A stretch of DNA of 64,000 nucleotides from Celeribacter indicus (GTDB lineage Bacteria; Pseudomonadota; Alphaproteobacteria; Rhodobacterales; Rhodobacteraceae): the NCBI RefSeq assembly GCF_000819565.1, contig NZ_CP004393.1, positions 4,278,001 to 4,342,000 on the forward strand, in the 5' to 3' direction. The stretch's first letter is position 1; every line of letters begins with the position of its first letter. The notes beneath the pieces are model-generated. The model did no database searches, was not told the origin of the DNA, and saw only the letters and a program-made list of their open reading frames with translations. Positions 20,140-29,403 of this stretch are shown in pieces. Made by a program: the position numbers and the translations under genes.

Positions 20140-21063
20140 TCAATACCGGATTTTCGGGTCGATCCATCCGTAGACGATATCGACGAGGAGGTTGAACAGG
20201 ATGGTGAGCGCGCCGACGAGGATCGTCACGCCCATCATCACCGCGTAGTCGCGGTTGAGCGCGCTGTCGACGAAGGCCTTGCCGATGCCGCCGGTGGAGA
20301 AATAGATGTCCACGATCACCGACCCCGTGATCATCGCGACGAAGGCCGGGCCGAGATAGGAGATCACCGGCAGCAGCGCGGGCTTGAGCGCGTGGCGCAG
20401 GATCACGCGATGCGCCGGCAGCCCCTTGGCGCGCGCCGTGCGGATGTGGTTGGAGTTCAGCACCTCGAGCATCGAGGAGCGCATGATCCGTGCGATGGAG
20501 GCCATGTAGGAGGTCGAGAGCGCGATCACCGGCATGATCCAGTAAGACGGATCGGTAAACCGCCAGCCGCCGCCCGGAAGCCAGCCGAGCATGAGCGTGA
20601 AGACGATGACGAGGATCGGCGCCATGACGAAATTCGGCAACACCTGCGCCCCGATGGAGATGCCGACCGCGAAATAGTCGAGGATCGAATTGTGCCGGAC
20701 GGCCGCCACCGCCCCGAGCGTCACACCGACGAGCACCGCGAGCACGAAGGAGACCGCCCCGTAGGTCAGCGTCACCGGAAAGCCCTGCGCGATGATCTCG
20801 TTCACCGTGCGGTCCTTGTAGACGAAGGAGGGACCGAAATCGAAATGTGCCACGATGCCCCAGATATAGGTGGTGATCTGCTTCCACAGCGGCTGGTCGA
20901 GACCGTATTTCGCGTTGAGGTTCGCAAGCACCTGCGCGGGCAGCTGGCGTTCCTGCGTGAACGGCCCGCCGGGAGCCGCGTGCATCAGCAGGAAGGAGAA
21001 GATGATCAGCAGGAGCAGCGTCGGAATGGCGATCGCCAGACGCTTGAGAATATAGACGGTCAT
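20140..21063 (-). CDS. oppB: Oligopeptide ABC transporter permease OppB
   Basis: A 307-residue inner-membrane permease starting MTVYILKRLAIAIPTLLLL, the standard DppB/OppB N terminus. Six membrane segments and an EAA loop (ARAKGLPAHRVILRHALKPALLP) are visible. It lies 64 bases after oppA and 3 bases before oppC. Confidence 0.93.
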   Translation of the reverse strand: MTVYILKRLAIAIPTLLLLIIFSFLLMHAAPGGPFTQERQLPAQVLANLNAKYGLDQPLWKQITTYIWGIVAHFDFGPSFVYKDRTVNEIIAQGFPVTLTYGAVSFVLAVLVGVTLGAVAAVRHNSILDYFAVGISIGAQVLPNFVMAPILVIVFTLMLGWLPGGGWRFTDPSYWIMPVIALSTSYMASIARIMRSSMLEVLNSNHIRTARAKGLPAHRVILRHALKPALLPVISYLGPAFVAMITGSVIVDIYFSTGGIGKAFVDSALNRDYAVMMGVTILVGALTILFNLLVDIVYGWIDPKIRY

Positions 21064-21127
21064 GGATGGGTCCCCGGCTGGGTGGCGCGGCGGTCAATGC
21101 CACCGCGCCGGCCTGTCTCGATGTGGG

Positions 21128-22738
21128 TTATTCCGCGACGCGGTAAAGATCCTTGCCGTACCAGGTCTGCATCACATTGTCCAAGGGCAGGCCCCTGATG
21201 TCGGACGAGATCATGTCAACCTGGGCATAGTGATAGATCGGGATGATCGGCATTTCCGCCGCGAGAATCTGTTCCGCCTGGGTATAGAGCGGCTGCGGAT
21301 CCTCGGCGGTCTTCGACTCCGCCATCAGCGCGTCGTATTCGTCGTTGAAGAATTCGCCGCTGTTATGGCCCGAATAGGAGGTCAGCAGGTCGAGATAGGT
21401 CGAGGCCTCGTTGTAGTCGCCGCACCACGCGTAGCGCGCCAGGTCGAAATCCTGGTTCTGCATCCGGTCGGTGTGGACCTTCCATTCCATGTTGTTGAGC
21501 GTCAGGTTGATGCCGAAGGGCCTGAAGAACTGCTGCGCCGCGATGGCGATCTTCTTGTGATCCTCCGACGTGTTGTAGTTCAGCGTCAGGCTCAGCGGAT
21601 TGTCGGGACCGTAGCCCGCCTCGGCCAGAAGCTCGCGCGCCTTCTCGTTGCGCTCTTCCTGCGTCCAGCCGGCGTAGTCGATCTCCGGCATCTCGAAACC
21701 GGCAGTCGCCCAGTGCGTCCAGTTATAGGCGGGATGCTGGCCGCCCTGGAGGATGTTGTTGACGACGACGTCGCGGTTCATCGCATAGGACAGCGCCTTG
21801 CGCACGCGCACGTCCTTCAGCGCCTCCGGTCCCTTGTCCGACAGGTTCATCATGTAGATGTAGGAACAGGAATAGGGCAGCGACACCGCCTCATCGGAAT
21901 ATTGCTCCTTGAGACGCGGATATTGACCGGCAGGAATGTCCACCCGGTCGAGCTCTCCGGCGAGATAGCGGGTCAGCGCCTGATTGACGTCGTTGATGGT
22001 GAGCGCGGTGAGATGGGTCATGACCGTATTCCCGGCATCCCAATAGGTGTCGGACTTGTCCATCTCCACCCGCTCGCCCAGGATATGCTCGGTCAGCGTA
22101 TAGGCACCGTTGCCGATCAGATTGCCGGGCCGGGTCCAGTTCTGGCCATGCTCCTCGATCACGTCCTGGCGCACCGGGAAGGTCGAGCCATGCACCAGCA
22201 TCTGCGGGAAATAGGGCAGCGGGGTCGCGATCGTCACCTCGAGCGTGTGATCGTCGAGCGCCGTCACGCCGAGCTCGGAGGGCTCCACCTCGCCCGCGGT
22301 GACCGCGGAGGCGTTCTTCACCTGCATGAGCTCCATGTACCACGCGTATTCCGAGGCCGTCTCCGGATCCACGAGACGTTGCCAGGCGTAGACGAAATCC
22401 TGCGCCGTCACCGGCTCGCCATCCGACCAGACCGCCTCCGGGCGCAGGTTGAACGTATAGGTCAGCCCATCCTCGGACAGCGTGTGATCGAGCGCCACGC
22501 CGGGCACGAGATTGCCGTCGGAGTCCTCGTTGTAAAGCCCTTCGAAGAGGTTGCGCAGGATATCGGAACCCTCGACATCGGTGTTGATCTGCGGATCCAT
22601 CGACTTGATCGCGTCGAGCAGCCAGAATGTATAGGTCTGGTTCTCGGAAAGCTGGGTGCCGTCGGGCACATTCGCGGCAAAGGCGGCAGGAGTTGCCGCG
22701 AGCAAGGCCAGCGCAGACAGGGCTGTGGTGAATTTCAT
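21128..22738 (-). CDS. oppA: Periplasmic oligopeptide-binding protein OppA
   Basis: A 536-residue solute-binding protein of the SBP_bac_5 family, close in length to E. coli OppA/MppA. The signal peptide is MKFTTALSALALLAATPAAFA, cleaved before ANVP. Conserved features include the DGLTYTFNLRPEAVWSDG segment and the PYSCSYIYMMNLSDKG hinge region. The ATG at 22738 is preceded by AAGGAGG. It is the first gene of oppABCDF; the promoter should lie in the 286 bases upstream. Confidence 0.93.
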   Translation of the reverse strand: MKFTTALSALALLAATPAAFAANVPDGTQLSENQTYTFWLLDAIKSMDPQINTDVEGSDILRNLFEGLYNEDSDGNLVPGVALDHTLSEDGLTYTFNLRPEAVWSDGEPVTAQDFVYAWQRLVDPETASEYAWYMELMQVKNASAVTAGEVEPSELGVTALDDHTLEVTIATPLPYFPQMLVHGSTFPVRQDVIEEHGQNWTRPGNLIGNGAYTLTEHILGERVEMDKSDTYWDAGNTVMTHLTALTINDVNQALTRYLAGELDRVDIPAGQYPRLKEQYSDEAVSLPYSCSYIYMMNLSDKGPEALKDVRVRKALSYAMNRDVVVNNILQGGQHPAYNWTHWATAGFEMPEIDYAGWTQEERNEKARELLAEAGYGPDNPLSLTLNYNTSEDHKKIAIAAQQFFRPFGINLTLNNMEWKVHTDRMQNQDFDLARYAWCGDYNEASTYLDLLTSYSGHNSGEFFNDEYDALMAESKTAEDPQPLYTQAEQILAAEMPIIPIYHYAQVDMISSDIRGLPLDNVMQTWYGKDLYRVAE

Positions 22739-22844
22739 GAAAACCTCCTTGTCGGGTTCGTCTTCTTGGACCGGTATGGATAGGCTCGCGTCCGGCCGGC
22801 GCGGGGTCCGGGCGCGATGATGACGCACAGGAAAGACGATCGAC

Positions 22845-22862
22845 CGGGCTGAAACAAGCCCG
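22845..22862 (-). terminator. Inverted repeat between the carbohydrate ABC operon and oppA
   Basis: A perfect 6-bp stem (cgggct / agcccg) with a 6-base loop lies in the 286-base gap between the sugar ATPase stop (23025) and oppA. It has no T run. It may end the upstream operon or act in the opp leader. The rest of the gap shows only the oppA promoter area and ribosome site. Confidence 0.3.
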
Positions 22863-23024
22863 CAACACGCGACTTCCGTTACGTCACCCATCACATTTCC
22901 CGCAACGGGACTTTTCGCCGCACAGGCTTTGCAAATTGCAAGAACGGTGCGCCTGCTCCAGCCCCGGAGAACCACTCCGGCGCCGCCCTCGCGCCCGCCA
23001 CAGCGGGACCCGCCGGCCCGTGCG

Positions 23025-24038
23025 CTAACGAAGCGCCTTTCCGGCGGCATCGAACAGGTGCCCGCGCCCCTCGGCAAAGCGAAGCCCGACGGCCTGTCCC
23101 GGACGATGCGGCGCATTGCCCAGGTCGCGCAACGTCATGCGCCCCGCGCCACCTTCCGCCTCCACGATCACATAGGTGTCGGCACCGAGGTATTCGACCA
23201 CATCGACCCGCGCATCGAGATCGCCCTGCCCCGGCGGCACGATGTCGACATGCTCGGGCCGAATGCCGAAGTCCTGTGCCGCGCCGCCGCCCTGCCCCAC
23301 GGCGCTCGCGGGAATGACGTTCATCTTCGGACTGCCGATGAACTGCGCGACGAACAGGTTCGCGGGCCGTTCGTAGAGCTCCTTTGGCGTGCCCACCTGC
23401 GCGATCCGCCCCGCCTCGAGCACCACGATCCGGTCGGCGAGCGTCATCGCCTCCACCTGGTCATGGGTGACGTAGATCATCGTGGAACCGAGGCTCTGAT
23501 GCAGCTTCGCCAGCTCATAGCGCATTTCCACCCTGAGGGCCGCATCGAGATTGGAAAGCGGCTCGTCAAAGAGAAAGGCGGTCGGATCGCGCACGATGGA
23601 CCGGCCGATCGCGACCCGCTGGCGCTGCCCGCCCGACAGGTCCTTCGGCCGCCGGTCGAGATAGTCTCCGAGTTTGAGGACACGCGCAGCCTCCTCCACC
23701 TTCGCGGCGATCCGGTCCTTCGGCTCTCCCGCCGCTTTCAGCGCAAAGCCCATGTTGTCGCGCACCGACATATGCGGATAGAGCGCGTAGGACTGGAACA
23801 CCATCGCAAGCCCGCGCTTCGAGGGCGGCTCGGCGGTGGCATCGCGGTCGCCGACCAGGATCTGCCCGCGGGAGGTCTCCTCGAGCCCCGCGATCATCCT
23901 GAGAAGCGTCGATTTCCCGCAGCCCGAGGGCCCGACGAAGATGATGAATTCTCCCTCCTCGACCCGAAGATCCACGCCCTTGATCACCTGGACGGTGCCG
24001 AACCATTTCTCGACGGCCCGAAGCTCGATACTCGCCAT
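23025..24038 (-). CDS. Carbohydrate ABC transporter ATPase (MalK/UgpC/MsmX type)
   Basis: A 337-residue ATPase. Walker A is GPSGCGKST, the Q-loop is VFQSYALYPHMSV, the signature is [15 protein letters not shown], and Walker B is AFLFDEPLSNLDA. The C-terminal TOBE/regulatory domain (FIGSPKMNVIPAS, FGIRPEHVDI) is typical of the CUT1 sugar family. It is the last gene of the operon, 136 bases after the second permease, an unusually wide internal gap. Confidence 0.92.
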   Translation of the reverse strand: MASIELRAVEKWFGTVQVIKGVDLRVEEGEFIIFVGPSGCGKSTLLRMIAGLEETSRGQILVGDRDATAEPPSKRGLAMVFQSYALYPHMSVRDNMGFALKAAGEPKDRIAAKVEEAARVLKLGDYLDRRPKDLSGGQRQRVAIGRSIVRDPTAFLFDEPLSNLDAALRVEMRYELAKLHQSLGSTMIYVTHDQVEAMTLADRIVVLEAGRIAQVGTPKELYERPANLFVAQFIGSPKMNVIPASAVGQGGGAAQDFGIRPEHVDIVPPGQGDLDARVDVVEYLGADTYVIVEAEGGAGRMTLRDLGNAPHRPGQAVGLRFAEGRGHLFDAAGKALR

Positions 24039-24174
24039 GTCCTACTCCTTTCCTGCCGCCGCTCTCGCCGCACGCCCGTGGCCACATCGCGCACGCAGCC
24101 GCGCGCGGTCCTCCGGAAGGCGCGCGCGGCGCGCGGTCTGATCCATCGGGTTTTCTCCGGTCGTCCTCATCGCG

Positions 24175-25386
24175 TCACCCTTTGACCGACCCGGCCGTAA
24201 GACCCTTCGTCATGAATCTCTCGAGCCCAAGGAACAGCACCATGATCGGCACGGTCGCGATCACCGACCCGGCCATGAGATGCTGGCGCGGGATCTCCGA
24301 GGAATTCAGCGAGGCGATGCCGCGCGTGAGAGTGAATTTCGAGGGATCGTCCAGCAGCATGAAGGCGAGAAGGAACTCGTTCCAGGCGATCATGAAGACA
24401 TAGAGCGAGACGGACGCAAGCGCCGGAAGCGACAGCGGCAGCGTGATCTTCCAGATCACCTGGAGCCGCGACAGCCCATCCATCAGCCCCGCCTCCTCGA
24501 CCTCCGAAGGCAACCCCCTGAAATAGCCCTGGAGCATGTAGAGCGCGACAGGAATGGTCGTGACCGGATAGATCATCACGATGCCGGCGATGGAATTCCT
24601 GAGCCCGGCCATGGAAAAGGCGATATAGATCGGCAGCGCCAGGACGATCATCGGCACCATGTAGATCAACAGGATCGAGCGCGAGAACGCCGCCCGCCCG
24701 CGGAACCGGAGCCGTGCGACCGCATAGGCGCCGGGGATCGCGAACAGGAGCGTGATCAGCACGGTCAGCAAGGAAACGTAGAAGGACGTCCAGAGATAGC
24801 TGCCGAAATCGAACCGGGTCAGCAGCTCGACATAGGAGCGGAACAGCCCCCAGCCCTGGGACAGGTCGATGGAGAAATCGAGCGGGTTGCGCATCAGCTC
24901 CGACTGGTTCTTCAGGCTGGTCATCACCATCACGTAGAAGGGGATGACCACGATCGCCGTGAAGAAGATATAGCCGACCCCCCTGAGCGCGAGAATGACG
25001 GCACCCTCGAACTCGTGCCGCGTGAGCGCGCCCATGGGCAGGGCTCCGAGGATGCGCGCCAGCGGCCAGCCGACCCCGACGCCCAGAAGGATGGAGGCCA
25101 CGGCCAGCGCCACGAGGGAGGTCTCTCCCGCAAGCACCGGTCCGACCCCTGCGAGAAAGGCCGCGAAGACCGCCACCACGAGGACGGCGGAGGCGATGGC
25201 GGCTCGTCCGCGCCCCACCAGCGCCAGACCCGCCACGATGCCGAACCCCGCCGACCAGAGGCCGGAGGGCCGGAACGCCTCGCCCGTCGGAAAACTCATC
25301 GCCACCGAGACCGTCACCGCGACGACGAAGGTCCAGAACGCCCCGAGCAGCGGACCCGCCACGAAGCTGAACCGCAGGTGCCTCAT
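24175..25386 (-). CDS. Carbohydrate ABC permease (MalG-type) with extra N-terminal membrane segments
   Basis: A 403-residue permease. The C-terminal 280 residues are a standard CUT1 MalG-type domain with the EAA loop EEAGLMDGLSRLQVIWKITLPLS. The first 120 or so residues are an unusual extension with about four hydrophobic segments (for example PLLGAFWTFVVAVTVSVAM and LVALAVASILLGVGVGW). Ordinary MalG proteins are about 280-300 residues. The extension may support the complex or be unrelated to transport. Start at 25386 directly abuts the REP-like region that separates it from the first permease. Confidence 0.88.
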   Translation of the reverse strand: MRHLRFSFVAGPLLGAFWTFVVAVTVSVAMSFPTGEAFRPSGLWSAGFGIVAGLALVGRGRAAIASAVLVVAVFAAFLAGVGPVLAGETSLVALAVASILLGVGVGWPLARILGALPMGALTRHEFEGAVILALRGVGYIFFTAIVVIPFYVMVMTSLKNQSELMRNPLDFSIDLSQGWGLFRSYVELLTRFDFGSYLWTSFYVSLLTVLITLLFAIPGAYAVARLRFRGRAAFSRSILLIYMVPMIVLALPIYIAFSMAGLRNSIAGIVMIYPVTTIPVALYMLQGYFRGLPSEVEEAGLMDGLSRLQVIWKITLPLSLPALASVSLYVFMIAWNEFLLAFMLLDDPSKFTLTRGIASLNSSEIPRQHLMAGSVIATVPIMVLFLGLERFMTKGLTAGSVKG

Positions 25387-25408
25387 GGCGCCCCTCCTTC
25401 ATCTGCTC

Positions 25409-25460
25409 GGAAATATCCTGGGGGGAGCGCCGCAGGCGCGGGGGGCAACGCCCCCGAAAC
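25409..25460. repeat. REP-like double hairpin
   Basis: In the gap between the two permease genes, the sequence aaatatcctggggggagcgc begins an element with two small perfect hairpins: gcgcc-gca-ggcgc (25427-25439) and gggggc-aac-gccccc (25441-25455). The form, a sequence like aaatatcctgggg followed by GC and G/C-run palindromes, recalls short dispersed intergenic repeats of Rhodobacterales genomes. Only one copy is seen in this window. Confidence 0.5.
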
Positions 25461-25465
25461 CGTCT

Positions 25466-26713
25466 TCATAGCCCTTCCTCCCGCGAAATTATGCCGAAGA
25501 AGACGATCGAGAACAGCAGCAGGAAGCCGAAGATCACCACCGCGACCGCCGCCCCCGCGCCGATGTTCGACAGGGCGAAGGCCTGTTCGTAGACGCTCAC
25601 CGTCAGCACCCGCGTTCCCGCATTCCCGCCCGTCAGCAGGAAGATGTCGTCGAACTTGTTGAAGGTCCAGATGAAGCGCAGCAGGAACAGGACCGACAGG
25701 ATGCCCAGAAGCTGCGGCATGGAGAGGTAGCGAAACTGCTGGAATGGCGAGGCCCCGTCCATCTCCGCCGCCTCGTACATGTCCGTCGGGATCGACTGCA
25801 TCCGCGCAAGGATGAAGAGGAAGGACAGCGGGAAATAGCGCCAGATCTCGAACAGCGTCACCATCACGAGCGCGAGCGGACGGGCGCCGAAGAAATTGAT
25901 CGCCTGATCCGTCACCCCCATCTGCACCAGCAGCGCATTGGCCGAGCCGGAGAAGGGATCGAAGAGGATGATCCAGGTGAAGGCGACCGCGATCACCGGG
26001 GCGACATAGGGAAACAGGTAGAGACCGCGCAGTATGCCCTGCCCGCGAAAGGAATGGTTCAGCAGCAAGGCGGCGAACAGCCCCATGACGAGCGCGCCGA
26101 TCGTGCCGAAGACCGTGTAGAACAGCGTCGCTCCCAGGACCTGCCAGAACTGCCCGCCGTCGAACACCGCGCGGAAATTGGCGAGGGTGAAGGTCGTGTC
26201 GGTGAGCACCGAGGAGGCACTCCCGTTCACGGCGACCGGATCCTCGTCGACGTCCCGCTCCGCATCGAGAAAGCCCTGATCCACCGTCACCGGGATCTCG
26301 AGCGTCTCGCGATAGCCGCCCTCCCATGTGCCGAGATCGCAGGACAACTCCTCACCCCCGAGGGTGCATCTCGGGTCGAGATCCCCGGCGAGCGTCAGCC
26401 CCTCCGGCCACCGGTCGCGCAGGGTGACGCCGGTGATTTCCGACCTAGGCGAGGAATTCCGCAAGCGGTAGCGCAGCACCGCCTCGTCGCCCGCCGCCTC
26501 CGGCCGGCCGCGCAGGTCCTCGCGCACCACGGGCTCGGGCGCGCGAAGATCGGCCAGCGACACGGGTTTCACCGAGATCCAGAACACCGCCAGGAGCGGC
26601 AGGATCACCACGAGCGAGACCGCGATGAGCGTGGGGGCGAGCAGGCCCCAGGCGAGCCGCGCCTCGGTGCGGGCGAGCGGGCCAGAGCCGCGTGGCGGTC
26701 CGATATCCGACAT
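25466..26713 (-). CDS. Carbohydrate ABC permease (MalF-type) with an inserted DUF11-like periplasmic domain
   Basis: A 415-residue inner-membrane permease. After the first membrane segment (about residues 22-48) comes an external region of some 120 residues resembling a DUF11 Ig-like module: GVTLRDRWPEGLTL, a Cys pair in RCTLGGEELSCDLG, then ETLEIPVTV. The remaining membrane segments and the EAA loop (EAAEMDGASPFQQFRYLSMPQL) are normal for CUT1 permeases. E. coli MalF also has a large periplasmic domain (P2) that contacts the binding protein, so a docking role is a reasonable inference. It lies 72 bases after the binding-protein gene. Confidence 0.88.
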   Translation of the reverse strand: MSDIGPPRGSGPLARTEARLAWGLLAPTLIAVSLVVILPLLAVFWISVKPVSLADLRAPEPVVREDLRGRPEAAGDEAVLRYRLRNSSPRSEITGVTLRDRWPEGLTLAGDLDPRCTLGGEELSCDLGTWEGGYRETLEIPVTVDQGFLDAERDVDEDPVAVNGSASSVLTDTTFTLANFRAVFDGGQFWQVLGATLFYTVFGTIGALVMGLFAALLLNHSFRGQGILRGLYLFPYVAPVIAVAFTWIILFDPFSGSANALLVQMGVTDQAINFFGARPLALVMVTLFEIWRYFPLSFLFILARMQSIPTDMYEAAEMDGASPFQQFRYLSMPQLLGILSVLFLLRFIWTFNKFDDIFLLTGGNAGTRVLTVSVYEQAFALSNIGAGAAVAVVIFGFLLLFSIVFFGIISREEGL

Positions 26714-26785
26714 GGACGCTCCCTGTCCGGTGTGAAATGAGAGGGAACGGGGCGGTCCTGCCGCCCCGCGAAATCCCGGCTGGAG

Positions 26786-28135
26786 TCAGTCGATCGCACC
26801 GAGTTCGTCGTTGAGCCGCGTGTAGGCCTCGGCGACGTCGATCCGGCCGTCGATATAGTCCCGCACCACGCGGTTGATCACGCCGGAATTGATCATCCTG
26901 GAGGCAAGGGCGAGTTGGCCCTCCTCGACCCCCCAGCGCCGCGCCGCGTCGAGGCCGCCGACGATCTCGTCGATCATCTCCTGCGCGTAGAGATCCCCGA
27001 GCGGGGCCTGGCGGTCCACGCCCACCGGCAGTGCGGCCCATTCCTGCGCGAAAATCTCCGGCTCATCCGCCGTCCCGCGCCGCACCGGGAACATGCCCTC
27101 GGGTGCGATGGAGAGCGTCTGCATGTAGCCTTCGTCCATCGCATAGAGCACGAAGTCGATCGCTTCGTCGGTGGCGGCGTCCGAGGTGATGCCGAAATAG
27201 TGGATTTCGGCCCAGGCCGCGCCTTCAGGGTTGGACGGCCCCGCGAAGGTCGTCACGATGCCGGTCCTCGAGGCAAGCTCGGTCGAGGTCGGGTCGTCGT
27301 TGATGGTGGGCGGGTCGCTGTCGCGCAGCCCTGCAAGCTCGTCGAGGATGAAGGGCGACCAGACGATCATCGCGGCATTGCCGGAGAAATAGAGCGTGCG
27401 CGACTGGTCCCAGTAAAGATCGCCCGGCGGCGAGGCATCGGCGAGCGTCTTGTAGAATTCAAGAACTTCGGTCGTCTTCGCCTCGTCGAGCGGCTTGAAA
27501 CCGTTCTCGTCCACCGGGCTCACCCCGTTGGCGAGGAAGATATGTTCGAGCACCTGCGACATGAAGTTCTCGTCCACCCGCGTTGCGGCCACGAAGCCGT
27601 ACATCTCCGGCGGATTGTGCAGCGCCTCCACCGCCGCCTCCACTGCCGCATAGGTCGTCGGCGGCTCCAGCCCGGCCTCGTCGAACAGGTCCTTGCGATA
27701 GAGGATCATCTGCGTCCAGCCGTCCACCGGCACCGAGGCATAGCCGTCGCCCAACGTCGCCATGCCGAGCGCACCGGGGGCGAAGGTGTCCTCGCCCAGC
27801 TCCTCGATCACATCGGTCGCGGCATCCGGATCGAGAATGCCCGCCTCCGCCCAGGGCAGGGCATATTGCAGCGTGTGATAGACCACGTCCGGCAGGTCGC
27901 CGGCCGCGAAGGCGGCGGTGGCACGGGTGCCGAGTTCGCTCTCCGTCACCGGGATCACCTCGACCGTGTTACCGCTCTGTTCCTCGAAGGCGCGCGCCAT
28001 CTCCTCCTGTTTCGCCAGCCGGTCCGGCTGCTCCTCGGTGGTCCAGAAGCGCAAGGTCTCGGCGGAAGCGGCGATGCCTGAAAGCGCAACGGCCGCGGCT
28101 GCGCCCGTCAAAAGCAATGGGTGTCGAAATCTCAT
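26786..28135 (-). CDS. Periplasmic carbohydrate-binding protein (SBP_bac_1 family)
   Basis: A 449-residue solute-binding protein of a CUT1 sugar importer. It begins with a signal peptide (MRFRHPLLLTGAAAAVALSGIAASA, about 25 residues) followed by ETLRFWTTEEQPDR. Family hallmarks are LPDVVYHTL, MILYRKDLFDEAGLEPPTT and GNAAMIVWSPF. The start at 28135 is supported by GGGAG upstream and the signal peptide; longer open sequence upstream is not coding. The gene follows the lacI-type regulator by 20 bases, so regulator and transporter are one transcript. The sugar is not identifiable from sequence; no glycosidase is linked. Confidence 0.9.
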   Translation of the reverse strand: MRFRHPLLLTGAAAAVALSGIAASAETLRFWTTEEQPDRLAKQEEMARAFEEQSGNTVEVIPVTESELGTRATAAFAAGDLPDVVYHTLQYALPWAEAGILDPDAATDVIEELGEDTFAPGALGMATLGDGYASVPVDGWTQMILYRKDLFDEAGLEPPTTYAAVEAAVEALHNPPEMYGFVAATRVDENFMSQVLEHIFLANGVSPVDENGFKPLDEAKTTEVLEFYKTLADASPPGDLYWDQSRTLYFSGNAAMIVWSPFILDELAGLRDSDPPTINDDPTSTELASRTGIVTTFAGPSNPEGAAWAEIHYFGITSDAATDEAIDFVLYAMDEGYMQTLSIAPEGMFPVRRGTADEPEIFAQEWAALPVGVDRQAPLGDLYAQEMIDEIVGGLDAARRWGVEEGQLALASRMINSGVINRVVRDYIDGRIDVAEAYTRLNDELGAID

Positions 28136-28155
28136 CTCTTTCTCCCTGTGATATG

Positions 28156-29268
28156 TCAGAACGTCATGCCCTCCCGGCGGCGGGCAAGGTGCTGCGCCAG
28201 CTGTTCCGGCGTTCTTGCGGGCTGGCCGATTGAACCGCCGGGGCGGAACTCGGCCGGAAGGATCATCTGCGACGGCGGGTGCTCCGGCTCGGTGATCCGG
28301 GCGATCAGCATGCGGCCGAGCGCAGCGCCCGCCGCGCGATTGTCGACGGCGAAGGTCGCGAGCCGTGGCCACATCGCCTGCGCCTCCGGCGCGTTGTCAT
28401 AGCCGATCACCGACAGATCGGCCCCGATTTCGAGACCGGCCGCCGCCGCGGCATCGTAGACACCGCTCGCCAGCACATCGGTGGCGCAGAGGATGGCGGT
28501 GGGCGGGCGTGCCAGTCGCAGAAGCGCCGCCGCCGCCGCGACGCTCTCCTCCCGGCTCACCGCTGCCTCGACGAGCTCCGGCGCCGGATCCATGCCCGCC
28601 AGCGCCAGGCCCGCGCGATAGCCGGCGTGCCGGTGATGCGAGAAGGCGTAGCTTTGCGCGCTGCCGATATAGCCGATCCGGCGATGGCCGAGCGCGGCAA
28701 GCTTTCCGACCGCCTCACTCATGGCGGCTTCGCTGTCGATATCAAAAAAGGACATCCTTTCGGCGTCCTTCGGCCGTCCATAGCAAATGAACGGCGTGTC
28801 CAGCGCCGCCAGAGCCGCGATCCGGGGATCGTCCCGGTGAACGCGCGGCAGGATGAATCCGTCCGCCTTGCGCTCCTGCACGAGGTCGCGCATCAGGCGC
28901 AGGCTGTCCGCCTCGGTATCCGCGGTGGCAATGGTGATGGTCCAGCCCTCGGCGGAGGCCGCCTGCGTCAGCCCGGCGAGGAATTCCGCGAGGAAAGGCC
29001 GGTAGGCGTCGGGTTCCGCCAGGTGGATGACGAGGGCGAGCGACTGGCTGCGCCCGGTCCGGATCGCCTGAGCATGGCTGAGGGGCCTGTAGCCCATCGC
29101 CTGAGCCGCACGGATCACGCGGATACGCGTGGCCTCCGAAATATCGGGATAGCCGTTCAGCGCCCGCGAAATCGTGCCTTTCGTCAGGCTCAGGGCCTGC
29201 GACAGATCGCTGATCGTCACCCGCGCATTGTCACGGGACCGACGGACCGTTTCCACTCCTGACCGCAA
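28156..29268 (-). CDS. LacI-family repressor of the carbohydrate ABC operon
   Basis: A 370-residue regulator with an N-terminal LacI helix-turn-helix (VTISDLSQALSLTKGTISRALNGYPDIS), a hinge, and a periplasmic-binding-protein-like sugar domain (GFILPRVHRDD, GHRRIGYIGS, SVIGYDNAPEAQAM). I chose the TTG at 29268 because GAGGAGGA lies six bases upstream; an ATG further up (29355) would place the operator palindrome inside the gene. It is the first gene of a five-gene operon and likely represses itself and the transporter until the sugar binds. Confidence 0.88.
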   Translation of the reverse strand: MRSGVETVRRSRDNARVTISDLSQALSLTKGTISRALNGYPDISEATRIRVIRAAQAMGYRPLSHAQAIRTGRSQSLALVIHLAEPDAYRPFLAEFLAGLTQAASAEGWTITIATADTEADSLRLMRDLVQERKADGFILPRVHRDDPRIAALAALDTPFICYGRPKDAERMSFFDIDSEAAMSEAVGKLAALGHRRIGYIGSAQSYAFSHHRHAGYRAGLALAGMDPAPELVEAAVSREESVAAAAALLRLARPPTAILCATDVLASGVYDAAAAAGLEIGADLSVIGYDNAPEAQAMWPRLATFAVDNRAAGAALGRMLIARITEPEHPPSQMILPAEFRPGGSIGQPARTPEQLAQHLARRREGMTF

Positions 29269-29298
29269 AATCGTCCTCCTCCGCGGAAGCCTGCGCTT

Positions 29299-29314
29299 CC
29301 GAAACCGGTTTCGG
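29299..29314. promoter_or_regulatory. Perfect 16-bp LacI-type operator
   Basis: CCGAAACCGGTTTCGG is a perfect palindrome with the central CG typical of LacI-family operators. It is 31 bases upstream of the regulator's TTG start, next to an AT-rich stretch (29315-29335, minus-strand ctgataaaaaatctt) that suits a promoter. A second small inverted repeat, ggaagc/gcttcc (29285-29300), lies between it and the ribosome site. Confidence 0.75.
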
Positions 29315-29403
29315 CAAGATTTTTTATCAGTTAGTCCGGTTCCGCGAGACGGCAAACGCCTGCGCAGACCCGGTCGTGAGGACAGCCATGCCAGGAGCGG
29401 CGC

